From contig NZ_KQ948432.1 in assembly GCF_001514065.1 (NCBI RefSeq), positions 411,845-475,844 on the forward strand: a stretch of 64,000 nucleotides of DNA, read 5' to 3'. Below, piece after piece: positions 18,496-26,355 of this stretch. The stretch's first letter is position 1. Each line of letters opens with the position of its first letter. The notes beneath the pieces are model-generated. The model was not told where the DNA came from. It searched no databases and saw only the letters and a list, made by a program, of their open reading frames with translations. Made by a program: the position numbers and the translations under genes. Origin of the DNA: Streptomyces antibioticus (lineage in GTDB: Bacteria > Actinomycetota > Actinomycetes > Streptomycetales > Streptomycetaceae).

Positions 18496-18512
18496 ACTGA
18501 CAATTTGTCAGT
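18496..18512. promoter_or_regulatory. 17-bp perfect palindrome, candidate operator
   Basis: ACTGACAATTTGTCAGT is an exact inverted repeat (8-base arms, 1-base centre). It lies between two minus-strand genes: immediately after the stop of the 18512-18862 gene and 17 bases before the GTG of the FAD reductase. The stem is too AT-rich and short for a strong terminator, so an operator is more likely. No regulator gene is adjacent. Confidence 0.5.
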
Positions 18513-18862
18513 CAGGAGTCCTGCACAGTGACCTGCTCCACAACGCTGGTCCCGCTGCCGGGCTGCGACTCCCACTCCCAGCGCTCCTCAAGGCGCACCC
18601 GCCCGTCCGCGAGCTCCACGACCGTCGACACGCAGTGCCCGGAGGAGGTCGTCCCGTCGTGCTTCAGCTGGACGTACCGGAAGTCGAGCCGGTCGCCCGC
18701 GCGCGTGCCCACCAGATGTCCGCGCACGACGTCGCCGCCCGCGTACTCGGCCCAGATCTCGCCGTCCTTCTCGTGGTACGTGAACCGGGTCCGGGTACCC
18801 ACCTGACCTGGGGACTGGTCGGCGACCGGGGCGAGGACGAGACCGTCGAGCGAGCGTGCCAC
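18512..18862 (-). CDS. conserved small beta-strand protein (n-acetylglutamate synthase-like annotation in databases)
   Basis: A 116-residue protein predicted to be mostly beta: RTRFTYHEKDGEIWAEYAGG, VVRGHLVGTRAGDRLDFRYV and RVRLEERWEWES read as successive strands of a small barrel. Similar proteins in Streptomyces are often labelled n-acetylglutamate synthase, a label I see no support for in the motifs. It could bind a small ligand. GTG 18862 is supported by GGGAG 8 bases upstream. It is divergent from the thiO operon and its start lies just outside the thiO promoter. Confidence 0.6.
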   Translation of the reverse strand: MARSLDGLVLAPVADQSPGQVGTRTRFTYHEKDGEIWAEYAGGDVVRGHLVGTRAGDRLDFRYVQLKHDGTTSSGHCVSTVVELADGRVRLEERWEWESQPGSGTSVVEQVTVQDS

Positions 18863-18876
18863 CGAGAGAGGCTCCC

Positions 18877-18906
18877 TTACTGAGACATACGGCGTCGGGC
18901 TAGGGT
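18877..18906 (+). promoter_or_regulatory. putative promoter of the thiO operon
   Basis: TTACTG at 18877-18882 and TAGGGT at 18901-18906 are 18 bases apart. Transcription would begin a few bases before the TPP riboswitch aptamer. Confidence 0.4.
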
Positions 18907-18921
18907 GGCCAACGTAGAGCA

Positions 18922-19012
18922 CTCGCGGGAGCCCGGACGCACCGGGCTGAGAGGGAGGCTGGCGGCCTCCGACCGTACGAACCTGATCCGGGTCATGCCG
19001 GCGAAGGGAGGG
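18922..19012 (+). ncRNA. TPP riboswitch (THI element)
   Basis: The conserved aptamer blocks appear in order: CGGGAGCCCGG at the left stem, GGGCTGAGAGGG (pyrimidine-sensing loop), then GACCGTACGAACCTGATC, CGGGTCATGCCGGCG and AAGGGAGGGG. This is a standard thiamine pyrophosphate aptamer. It ends about 12 bases before the thiO start, so the GAAGGGAGGGG segment can serve both as aptamer 3' strand and ribosome binding site; TPP would then block translation of thiO-thiS-thiG. Confidence 0.97.
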
Positions 19013-19023
19013 GCTGGACGCCC

Positions 19024-20184
19024 ATGTCCTCACGTACGTCAGACGTCCTCGTCGTCGGGGGCGGAATCATCGGCCTCGTCACGGCCTGGCGGGCCGCGCA
19101 GCGCGGTTTCGCCACGGCCGTCGTGGACCCCGAACCGGGCGGCGGGGCCGCCCAGGTGGCGGCCGGCATGCTCGCCGCCGTCACCGAACTGCACTTCGGC
19201 GAGCAGACCCTGCTCGGCCTGAACCTGGCCTCGGCCCGCCGCTATCCGGACTTCGCGGCCGAGCTGACCGACCTGACCGGGCTCGACCTCGGCCATCGCC
19301 GCTGCGGCACGCTGGCCGTCGCCCTGGACGCCGACGACCGCGCCCACCTGCGCGAACTGCACGCCCTGCAACAGCAGTCGGGCCTGGAGTCGGAGTGGCT
19401 GTCGGGGCGGGAGTGCCGGCGTCTGGAGCCGATGCTCGCGCCGGGTGTGCGCGGCGGGCTGCGGGTGGACGGCGACCACCAGATCGACCCCCGGCGGCTG
19501 ACCAAGGCGCTGCTGACCGCCTGCGAGCAGGCCGGTGTGGTGTTCCACCGCGACTGGGCCGAGCGGCTCGACGTCGTGCGGGACCGGGCCGCCGGCGTCA
19601 CGACGACGGGCGGTACGCGGCTGGGCGCGGGCCAGGTCGTGCTGGCGGGAGGCAGCCTCAGCGGACGCCTCGCCGGTGTCCCCGACGCCGTACTGCCGCC
19701 CGTCCGCCCGGTGAAGGGCCAGGTGCTGCGCCTGACCGTGCCGCAGCGCTACGCGCCGTTCCTGAGCCGGACCGTGCGGGCCGTGGTGCGCGGCAGCCAG
19801 GTCTATCTGGTGCCGCGTGAGAACGGTGAGCTGGTGATCGGGGCGACCAGTGAGGAGCAGGGCTGGGACACGACGGTGACCGCGGGCGGGGTGTACGAGC
19901 TGCTGCGCGACGCCCATGAGCTGGTGCCCGGCATCACCGAGCTGCCGCTGACGGAGACCCGCGCGGGGCTGCGCCCCGGCTCCCCCGACAACGCGCCCCT
20001 GCTCGGCCCGACCGAGCTGCCGGGGCTGCTGCTGGCCACCGGCCACTACCGCAACGGCGTGCTGCTGACGCCGGTCACCGGCGATGCCCTGGCCCATGCC
20101 CTGACCACCGGTGAACTCCCGGACGAGGCCCGCCCCTTCACCCCCAGGCGATTCACGAAGCACCTCACGGAGCAGCCCGCATGA
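19024..20184 (+). CDS. thiO: glycine oxidase
   Basis: A 386-residue ThiO of the D-amino-acid-oxidase fold, which oxidises glycine to dehydroglycine for the thiazole half of thiamine. The FAD site is DVLVVGGGIIGLVTAWRAA near the N-terminus; GGGAAQVAAGMLAAVTE follows, and the C-terminal RAGLRPGSPDNAPLLGPT with GHYRNGVLLTPVTG is diagnostic for ThiO. It is the first gene after the TPP riboswitch and overlaps thiS as ATGA. Confidence 0.96.
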   Translation: MSSRTSDVLVVGGGIIGLVTAWRAAQRGFATAVVDPEPGGGAAQVAAGMLAAVTELHFGEQTLLGLNLASARRYPDFAAELTDLTGLDLGHRRCGTLAVALDADDRAHLRELHALQQQSGLESEWLSGRECRRLEPMLAPGVRGGLRVDGDHQIDPRRLTKALLTACEQAGVVFHRDWAERLDVVRDRAAGVTTTGGTRLGAGQVVLAGGSLSGRLAGVPDAVLPPVRPVKGQVLRLTVPQRYAPFLSRTVRAVVRGSQVYLVPRENGELVIGATSEEQGWDTTVTAGGVYELLRDAHELVPGITELPLTETRAGLRPGSPDNAPLLGPTELPGLLLATGHYRNGVLLTPVTGDALAHALTTGELPDEARPFTPRRFTKHLTEQPA

Positions 20185-20381
20185 ACATCTCCGTCAACGG
20201 GGAGCCGCGCCAGTTCGCCCCCGGTACGGCGCTCGACACGGTCGTGCGCGCCCTCACCCCGGCACCCTCCGGAGTGGCCGCCGCCCTCAACGAAACCGTC
20301 GTCCCGCGCGCACAGTGGCCGTCGACGCCCCTCGCCGAGGGGGACCGCGTCGAGGTCCTGACCGCCGTCCAAGGAGGCTGA
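20181..20381 (+). CDS. thiS: sulfur carrier protein ThiS
   Basis: A 66-residue ubiquitin-like sulfur carrier. It begins MNISVNGEPRQF and ends in the required Gly-Gly (AVQGG), the site that becomes a thiocarboxylate and donates sulfur to the thiazole ring. The start overlaps the thiO stop (ATGA) and thiG begins 3 bases after its stop, so the three are one translational unit. Confidence 0.96.
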   Translation: MNISVNGEPRQFAPGTALDTVVRALTPAPSGVAAALNETVVPRAQWPSTPLAEGDRVEVLTAVQGG

Positions 20382-21179
<798 letters not shown>

Positions 21180-21284
21180 ACGTACGTTCGAAGAGATTCG
21201 GGAGCGGGTGCGAGGTCCGTCACAGCTCGGCTTCAGTCCCGCCCCGATCTCACCCGAACCCCCGGCCCTGTCAGTCACGGCTCG

Positions 21285-21290
21285 TACACT
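21285..21290 (+). promoter_or_regulatory. -10 element of a probable leaderless kinase transcript
   Basis: TACACT ends exactly 7 bases before the GTG at 21298, with no ribosome binding site. The -35 region is weak. Confidence 0.45.
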
Positions 21291-21297
21291 CACCTGC

Positions 21298-23226
21298 GTG
21301 GATACGACCCTTCAGGACCCTCTGGTCGGGCAGGTGCTCGACGGCCGGTACCGCGTGGAAGCGCGGATCGCCGTCGGCGGGATGGCCACGGTCTACCGGG
21401 CCCTGGACACCCGCCTCGACCGCGTGCTCGCCCTGAAGGTCATGCACCCCGGCCTCGCCGCCGACGCCACCTTCGTCGACCGCTTCATCCGCGAGGCCAA
21501 GTCCGTCGCCCGGCTCGCCCACCCCAACGTGGTGCAGGTCTTCGACCAGGGCACCGACGGGTCGTACGTCTATCTCGCCATGGAGTACGTCGCCGGCTGC
21601 ACCCTGCGGGACGTGCTGCGCGACCGCGGGGCGCTGCAACCGCGGGCCGCGCTCGACATCCTGGAGCCGGTGCTGGCCGCGCTCGGCGCCGCGCACCGCG
21701 CCGGGTTCGTGCACCGCGACATGAAGCCCGAGAACGTCCTCATAGGGGACGACGGTCGGGTCAAGGTCGCCGACTTCGGGCTGGTGCGCTCGGTCGACAC
21801 CGTCACCAACACCAGCGGTGCCGTGCTCGGCACCGTCTCCTATCTCGCGCCCGAGCAGATCGAGCAGCCGGGCGCCGCCGACGCCCGCGTCGACGTGTAC
21901 GCGTGCGGTGTCGTGCTGTACGAGATGCTGACGGGCGAGAAGCCGCACGACGGCGACTCCCCCGCCATCGTCCTCTACAAGCACCTGCACGAGGACGTCC
22001 CGCCGCCCTCGGCGATCGTGCCGGGCCTGCCGTTCGAGCTGGACGAGCTGGTCGCGTCGGCGACCGCCCGCACCCCGGACGTCCGCCCGTACGACGCGGT
22101 GGCGATGCTCGCCCAGGTCCGCGAGGCGCGTGCCGCGCTCAGCGCCGACCAGCTGGACGCCGTACCGCCGCAGGCGCTGACCACCGAGCACGACAACACC
22201 GAGGACCGGACGAGTGTGATCCCGCGCTCGTTGACGGTGCCGCGGCCGCTGCCGGTCGACGGGGACGACGAGGCCGCGCTCAACCGCACCAGCGTGTTCG
22301 CGACCCCACCGCCCCCACCGCCCCGGCGCCGCCGCTCGGGCGTTCCGCGCGGGCCGCTCGCGATCGTCGTCGCGCTCCTGCTGATCCTCGGTGTCGGCGC
22401 GGGCGTCTGGTACATCAACTCCGGCCAGTTCACCAAGGTCCCGGCGCTGATCGGCAAGACCGAGGCGCAGGCCCGCGAGCGCCTCTCCCAGGAGGGTCTC
22501 GACGTCGGCAAGGTGAAGCACGCCTACAGCGACACCGTGAAGCGGGGCCGGGTCATCAACTCGGACCCGGGCGTCGGCACCCGCATAAGAAACAACGACT
22601 CGGTGACGCTGACCGTCTCCGACGGGCCCGAGACCGTGCAGCTGGCGGACCTCAAGGGCTACCGGCTGGACAAGGCGCGGCTCCGGCTCAAGAACGACGG
22701 CCTGGAACCGGGCATGGTGACCCGGGAGTTCAGCTCCGACGTCATCAGGGGCTTCGTGATCCGCACCGACCCCGAGGCCGGCAACAAGCTCCACGCGGGC
22801 ACGGCCGTCGCCCTGGTCGTCAGCAAGGGCAGCCCGGTCGACGTCCCGGACGTCACCGGCGAGAGCCTGGAGGACGCCAAGGCGGATCTGACGGAGGCGG
22901 GCCTGAAGGTCAAGGTCGCCACCGAGCAGGTCAACTCCGAGTACGACAAGGGTCAGGTCGCCGCCCAGACGCCGGGCGAGGGCAGCGAGGCCGCCGAGGG
23001 CGACACCGTGACACTGACGATCTCCAAGGGCCCCGAGATGGTCGAGGTTCCGGACGTGGTCGGCGACAGTGTCGACGACGCGAAGGCCGCGCTGGAGGGC
23101 GCCGGGTTCGAGGTCGATGAGGACCGCGGCCTCCTCGGGCTGTTCGGTGACACCGTCAAGAGCCAGTCCGTGGACGGCGGCGACACCGCGCCCAAGGGGT
23201 CGACGATCACGATCGAGATCCGCTGA
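21298..23226 (+). CDS. PASTA-domain Ser/Thr protein kinase (PknB/PknL class)
   Basis: A 642-residue receptor-type kinase. The kinase domain spans about residues 18-285: glycine loop AVGGMATVY, ATP-binding Lys47, catalytic loop HRDMKPEN (Asp141), DFG at 159-161 and APEQ at 184. A Pro/Arg-rich juxtamembrane stretch leads to one transmembrane helix (about 353-372). Four PASTA repeats then run to the end, the type that binds peptidoglycan fragments or lipid II. By position relative to Rv2175c-like and DAHP synthase genes it matches PknL of mycobacteria, although PknL itself lacks PASTA repeats, so orthology is uncertain. The GTG lies 7 bases after a -10 box. Confidence 0.93.
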   Translation: MDTTLQDPLVGQVLDGRYRVEARIAVGGMATVYRALDTRLDRVLALKVMHPGLAADATFVDRFIREAKSVARLAHPNVVQVFDQGTDGSYVYLAMEYVAGCTLRDVLRDRGALQPRAALDILEPVLAALGAAHRAGFVHRDMKPENVLIGDDGRVKVADFGLVRSVDTVTNTSGAVLGTVSYLAPEQIEQPGAADARVDVYACGVVLYEMLTGEKPHDGDSPAIVLYKHLHEDVPPPSAIVPGLPFELDELVASATARTPDVRPYDAVAMLAQVREARAALSADQLDAVPPQALTTEHDNTEDRTSVIPRSLTVPRPLPVDGDDEAALNRTSVFATPPPPPPRRRRSGVPRGPLAIVVALLLILGVGAGVWYINSGQFTKVPALIGKTEAQARERLSQEGLDVGKVKHAYSDTVKRGRVINSDPGVGTRIRNNDSVTLTVSDGPETVQLADLKGYRLDKARLRLKNDGLEPGMVTREFSSDVIRGFVIRTDPEAGNKLHAGTAVALVVSKGSPVDVPDVTGESLEDAKADLTEAGLKVKVATEQVNSEYDKGQVAAQTPGEGSEAAEGDTVTLTISKGPEMVEVPDVVGDSVDDAKAALEGAGFEVDEDRGLLGLFGDTVKSQSVDGGDTAPKGSTITIEIR

Positions 23227-23294
23227 ACCGGACCGGCACCGGACCCTGGACCGCCGACGGGGCACTGCCCCGCGCATGACACCCTGAACGGGTG

Positions 23295-24155
23295 ATGACT
23301 CAGCGCAACCCCGTCGGCGGCCACGTCCCCGTGGCCGGCGGTCTGAACTCCGTCGGACTGTCCTACGCCCGTGACCTCAAGGCCGAGACCGTGCAGGTCT
23401 TCGTCGCCAACCCGCGCGGCTGGGCCACGCCGGCCGGCAACCCGCGGCAGGACGAGGAGTTCCGGGCGGCGTGCGCGGCGGAGTCGATCCCGGCGTACGT
23501 GCATGCCCCGTATCTGATCAACTTCGGCTCGCACACCGAGGCCACCGTGGAGAAGTCGGTGGAGAGCATGCGGCACTCGCTGCGGCGCGGGCGGGAGATC
23601 GGGGCGCTCGGCGTGGTCGTGCACACGGGCAGCGCGACCGGCGGACGGGACCGGTCCGTGGCCCTGAAGCAGGTCCGGGAGCACATGCTGCCGCTGCTCG
23701 ACGAACTCACCCACGACGACGACCCCTTCCTGCTCCTGGAGTCGACCGCCGGACAGGGCGCCTCGCTCTGCTCGCGCACCTGGGACTTCGGACCGTACTT
23801 CGAGGCCCTGGACGCCCACCCCAAGCTGGGGATCTGCCTCGACACCTGCCACATCTTCGCGGCCGGACACGATCTGACCGGCCCGTCCGGCATGCACCAG
23901 ACCCTCGACCTGCTGGTCGACACCGTCGGCGAGGGGCGACTGAAGCTGATCCACGCCAACGACTCCAAGGACGTCGTCGGCGCCCACAAGGACCGGCACG
24001 AGAACATCGGCGCCGGTCACATCGGCGAGGACCCGTTCCGGGCGCTGATGACCCACCCGGCCACGGCAGGCGTACCGCTGATCATCGAGACACCCGGCGG
24101 GAAGGAAGGGCATGCCGCGGACGTGGAGCGACTGAAGAAACTTCGCGACGCGTAA
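23295..24155 (+). CDS. endonuclease IV-type AP endonuclease (TIM barrel)
   Basis: A 286-residue xylose-isomerase-like TIM-barrel enzyme matching deoxyribonuclease IV. Zinc-site landmarks are VHAPYLINFGS, VVHTGS, LLLESTAGQG, GICLDTCHIFAAGHD, IHANDSKD, KDRHENIGAGHIG and IIETPGG. Endonuclease IV cuts 5' of abasic sites during base-excision repair. It starts ATG 23295 (GTG 23292 is an adjacent in-frame alternative) 65 bases after the kinase stop. It is slightly longer than E. coli Nfo. Confidence 0.9.
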   Translation: MTQRNPVGGHVPVAGGLNSVGLSYARDLKAETVQVFVANPRGWATPAGNPRQDEEFRAACAAESIPAYVHAPYLINFGSHTEATVEKSVESMRHSLRRGREIGALGVVVHTGSATGGRDRSVALKQVREHMLPLLDELTHDDDPFLLLESTAGQGASLCSRTWDFGPYFEALDAHPKLGICLDTCHIFAAGHDLTGPSGMHQTLDLLVDTVGEGRLKLIHANDSKDVVGAHKDRHENIGAGHIGEDPFRALMTHPATAGVPLIIETPGGKEGHAADVERLKKLRDA

Positions 24156-24166
24156 CCCGTGACGGA

Positions 24167-24183
24167 ATACCCCTGGGGGGTAT
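24167..24183 (+). promoter_or_regulatory. CsoR-type copper-responsive operator
   Basis: ATACCCC-TGG-GGGGTAT is a perfect 7-base inverted repeat with a 3-base centre. It matches the G-tract palindrome recognised by CsoR/RcnR-family repressors (consensus around TACCCC...GGGGTA). It lies 49 bases before the DUF4396 start. Copper rather than another ligand is inferred from the motif and the His-rich protein. Confidence 0.75.
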
Positions 24184-24231
24184 ACGGTTCTTGCTCGAAG
24201 CAGGAACCGTCATCCGACGTTGGGGGCACTC

Positions 24232-24711
24232 ATGCAGCACGAGGCGCACACGGAACACGCTCACCACCAGGCGCCCGGTGGCAGCTGGTCCATGGCCGTC
24301 CAGGCCACCCTCCACTGCCTCACCGGCTGCGCCATCGGCGAAGTGCTCGGCATGGTCATCGGCACCGCGCTCGGCTGGGGAAACCTGCCGACGACGATCC
24401 TCGCGATCGTCCTCGCGTTCTTCTTCGGCTACTCGCTCACCCTGCGCGGTGTCCTGCGCTCCGGCCTCGGTCTCCGGGCCGCCGTGCGGGTGGCGCTGGC
24501 CGCGGACACCCTGTCGATCGCCGTGATGGAGCTGGTCGACAACGGGGTGATCGTGCTGTGGCCGGGCGCGATGGACGCGGAACTGGGCGACCTGCTGTTC
24601 TGGGGCGCGCTGGCGATCTCGCTGGCCGTCGCGTTCGTCGTCACCGTGCCGGTGAACAAGTGGATGATCGGCCGGGGCAAGGGGCACGCGGTGGTGCACC
24701 AGCACCACTGA
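24232..24711 (+). CDS. DUF4396 His-rich membrane protein
   Basis: A 159-residue integral membrane protein. The N-terminus is His-rich (MQHEAHTEHAHHQ) and the C-terminus ends HAVVHQHH; between them are four hydrophobic segments with TLHCLTGCAIGEVLGMVIG (two Cys) as the DUF4396 signature. The function of DUF4396 is not established, but the metal-ligand-rich termini and the CsoR-type operator in front argue for a copper-stress role. ATG 24232 follows TGGGGG. No copper ATPase or chaperone gene is adjacent, so it seems to be an orphan member of the regulon. Confidence 0.8.
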   Translation: MQHEAHTEHAHHQAPGGSWSMAVQATLHCLTGCAIGEVLGMVIGTALGWGNLPTTILAIVLAFFFGYSLTLRGVLRSGLGLRAAVRVALAADTLSIAVMELVDNGVIVLWPGAMDAELGDLLFWGALAISLAVAFVVTVPVNKWMIGRGKGHAVVHQHH

Positions 24712-24720
24712 CCGGGGCGC

Positions 24721-25353
24721 CTACGCCTCGGGCCCGTCCCCCGGCTCCTCCTGGTACGAGTACCGCTGCTCTTTCCACGGGTCGCCGATGTTGTGATAGC
24801 CGCGTTCCTCCCAGAAGCCGCGGCGGTCGGCGGTCATGTACTCGACGCCGCGGACCCATTTGGGCCCCTTCCAGGCGTACAGATGGGGGACGACGAGGCG
24901 GAGCGGGAAGCCGTGCTCGGCGGTCAGCAGCTCGCCGTCCTTGTGGGTGGCGAAGATCGTGCGGTCGGCGGCGAAGTCCGCGAGGCGCAGGTTGGAGCTG
25001 AAGCCGTACTCGGCCCACACCATCACATGGGTGACGTCCGGGGCCGGCGGGGCGATCTCCAGGACGGTCCGGGCGGGGACCCCGCCCCACTCGGCGCCGA
25101 GCATGCTGAACTTCGTCACGCAGTGCAGGTCCGCCACGACGGAGGTGTACGGCAGGGCCGTGAACTCCTCGTGGTTCCAGCAGCGCTTCTCGCCGTCCGC
25201 GGTGGCGCCGAAGACCCGGAACTCCCAGCGCTCGGGCCGGAACTTGGGGACCGGCCCGTAGTGCGTGACGGGCCAGCCACGCTGCAGTCGCTGCCCCGGC
25301 GGTAGCTCGGAATGCGCCGCTTCTCCACTTTCGCGCTCCACCGGCTGACCCAT
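24721..25353 (-). CDS. sulfite-oxidase-like molybdopterin-binding protein
   Basis: A 210-residue protein of the sulfite oxidase/YedY molybdopterin fold. Seen landmarks: WPVTHYGPVP and WEFRVFGA at the front, VADLHCVTKFSMLGAEWGGVP with the Mo-ligand Cys, YGFSSNLRLADF, LTAEHGFPLRLVVPHLYAWKGPKWV, and EERGYHNIGDPWKEQRY near the end. Unlike YedY it shows no twin-arginine signal, so it should be cytoplasmic. The substrate is unknown; the name sulfite oxidase-like describes the fold only. It converges on the DUF4396 gene with a 9-base gap. Confidence 0.85.
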   Translation of the reverse strand: MGQPVERESGEAAHSELPPGQRLQRGWPVTHYGPVPKFRPERWEFRVFGATADGEKRCWNHEEFTALPYTSVVADLHCVTKFSMLGAEWGGVPARTVLEIAPPAPDVTHVMVWAEYGFSSNLRLADFAADRTIFATHKDGELLTAEHGFPLRLVVPHLYAWKGPKWVRGVEYMTADRRGFWEERGYHNIGDPWKEQRYSYQEEPGDGPEA

Positions 25354-25419
25354 GACTCCATCCTGACAGACCAGCGACGGTGCACCTGACCAACCCCATC
25401 CGGATTCACCTCAAACCGG

Positions 25420-25457
25420 ACTAAGCATGGACTTACTTACTAAGCGAAGACTTACTG
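25420..25457. repeat. two 19-bp direct repeats upstream of bfr
   Basis: Units ACTAAGCATGGACTTACTT (25420-25438) and ACTAAGCGAAGACTTACTG (25439-25457) match at 15 of 19 positions and abut exactly. They lie 70-108 bases before the bfr start and are AT-rich for this genome, as expected for a regulatory site. Confidence 0.6.
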
Positions 25458-25527
25458 GACGATCTTCGGTGACGGTGCAAGGATGCGGCGCAACCTGCCA
25501 GTTCCCCCTTTGGAAGGAGCCTCTGCG

Positions 25528-26007
25528 ATGCAGGGCGACCCCGAGGTCATCGAATTCCTCAACGAGCAGCTCACCGGCGAGCTCACCGCGATCAACCAGT
25601 ACTTCCTGCACGCGAAGATGCAGGAGAACTTCGGCTGGACGAAGCTCGCGAAGTACACACGCCACGAGTCGTTCGACGAGATGAAGCACGCCGAGGTGCT
25701 CACCGACCGGATCCTGTTCCTGGACGGGCTGCCGAACTACCAGCGCCTGTTCCATGTCCGGGTCGGACAGACGGTCAAGGAGATGTTCGAGGCGGACCGG
25801 CAGATCGAGGTCGAGGCGATCGACCGCCTCAAGCGCGGGATCGAGGTGATGCGCGCCAAGGGCGACATCACGTCGGCGAACATCTTCGAGTCGATCCTGG
25901 AGGACGAGGAGCACCACATCGACTACCTCGACACCCAGCTGGAGCTCCTGGAGAAGCTCGGTGAGGCCCTGTACATCGCCCAGCTGATCGAGCAGCCGGA
26001 GAGCTAG
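25528..26007 (+). CDS. bfr: bacterioferritin
   Basis: A 159-residue bacterioferritin, the heme-containing 24-subunit iron store. Ferroxidase ligands are visible: Glu in LTGELTAINQYF, ExxH in YTRHESFDEMKHAE, and ESILEDEEHHIDYLD. The heme-binding Met is in FLDGLPNY-preceding helix region (DEMKHAEVLTDRILFL). ATG 25528 has GGAAGGAG upstream. Its stop codon overlaps that of bfd on the other strand through a shared CTAG, and two 19-bp direct repeats mark its promoter region. Confidence 0.96.
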   Translation: MQGDPEVIEFLNEQLTGELTAINQYFLHAKMQENFGWTKLAKYTRHESFDEMKHAEVLTDRILFLDGLPNYQRLFHVRVGQTVKEMFEADRQIEVEAIDRLKRGIEVMRAKGDITSANIFESILEDEEHHIDYLDTQLELLEKLGEALYIAQLIEQPES

Positions 26008-26222
26008 GCGGCTTCCTCGAGGCCGGAGAGGACCGGGTCGACCACGGTCGCCCTGGTCGGGCAGGCCCCCCGGCCCAGGATCGCCTGGATGCGTCGTACG
26101 CACGAACCGCAGTCGGTGCCCGCTTTGCAGGCGGAGGCTATCTGGCGCGGCGTGCAGGCGCCGTTCTCCGCGTGTTGCATGACCTGGGTCTCGGTCACAC
26201 CGAAGCAGCTGCAGACGTACAC
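26004..26222 (-). CDS. bfd: bacterioferritin-associated ferredoxin
   Basis: A 72-residue [2Fe-2S] protein. The cluster ligands follow the Bfd pattern: Cys4 and Cys6 in VCSCFG, then Cys38 and Cys41 in CKAGTDCGSC. Bfd reduces stored ferric iron so that it leaves bacterioferritin. It is convergent with bfr (4-base overlap of stops). GTG 26222 has GGGAGG before it, and an iron box lies 27 bases upstream, so bfd should be induced in iron starvation while bfr stores iron when it is plentiful. Confidence 0.95.
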   Translation of the reverse strand: MYVCSCFGVTETQVMQHAENGACTPRQIASACKAGTDCGSCVRRIQAILGRGACPTRATVVDPVLSGLEEAA

Positions 26223-26248
26223 GCGGATTCACCTCCCGCCGAGATCGA

Positions 26249-26267
26249 TAAGGCTAACCTAACCTTA
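26249..26267 (-). promoter_or_regulatory. iron box (DmdR/IdeR-type operator) of bfd
   Basis: Read on the minus strand, TAAGGTTAGGTTAGCCTTA matches 15 of 19 positions of the DmdR/IdeR consensus TTAGGTTAGGCTAACCTAA. It lies directly upstream of the bfd ribosome binding site. Confidence 0.78.
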
Positions 26268-26297
26268 CCCGGCGCTCGGGAACCGCAAAAGTGGAGC

Positions 26298-26327
26298 GGG
26301 GCGCGGATCGTATGTGATCCGCGCCCC
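26298..26327 (-). terminator. terminator of the DAHP synthase gene
   Basis: GGGGCGCGGATC (26298-26309) and GATCCGCGCCCC (26316-26327) form a perfect 12-bp stem with a 6-base loop. On the minus strand it lies 29 bases past the DAHP synthase stop and is followed by a short T run. Confidence 0.88.
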
Positions 26328-26355
26328 ATTCACGTCCCTGTAACAGGTGACCCCG

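Noticed and set aside
18512-18862. Calling this gene an N-acetylglutamate synthase
   Set aside because: No GNAT acetyl-CoA motif is present; the label seems to be inherited annotation.
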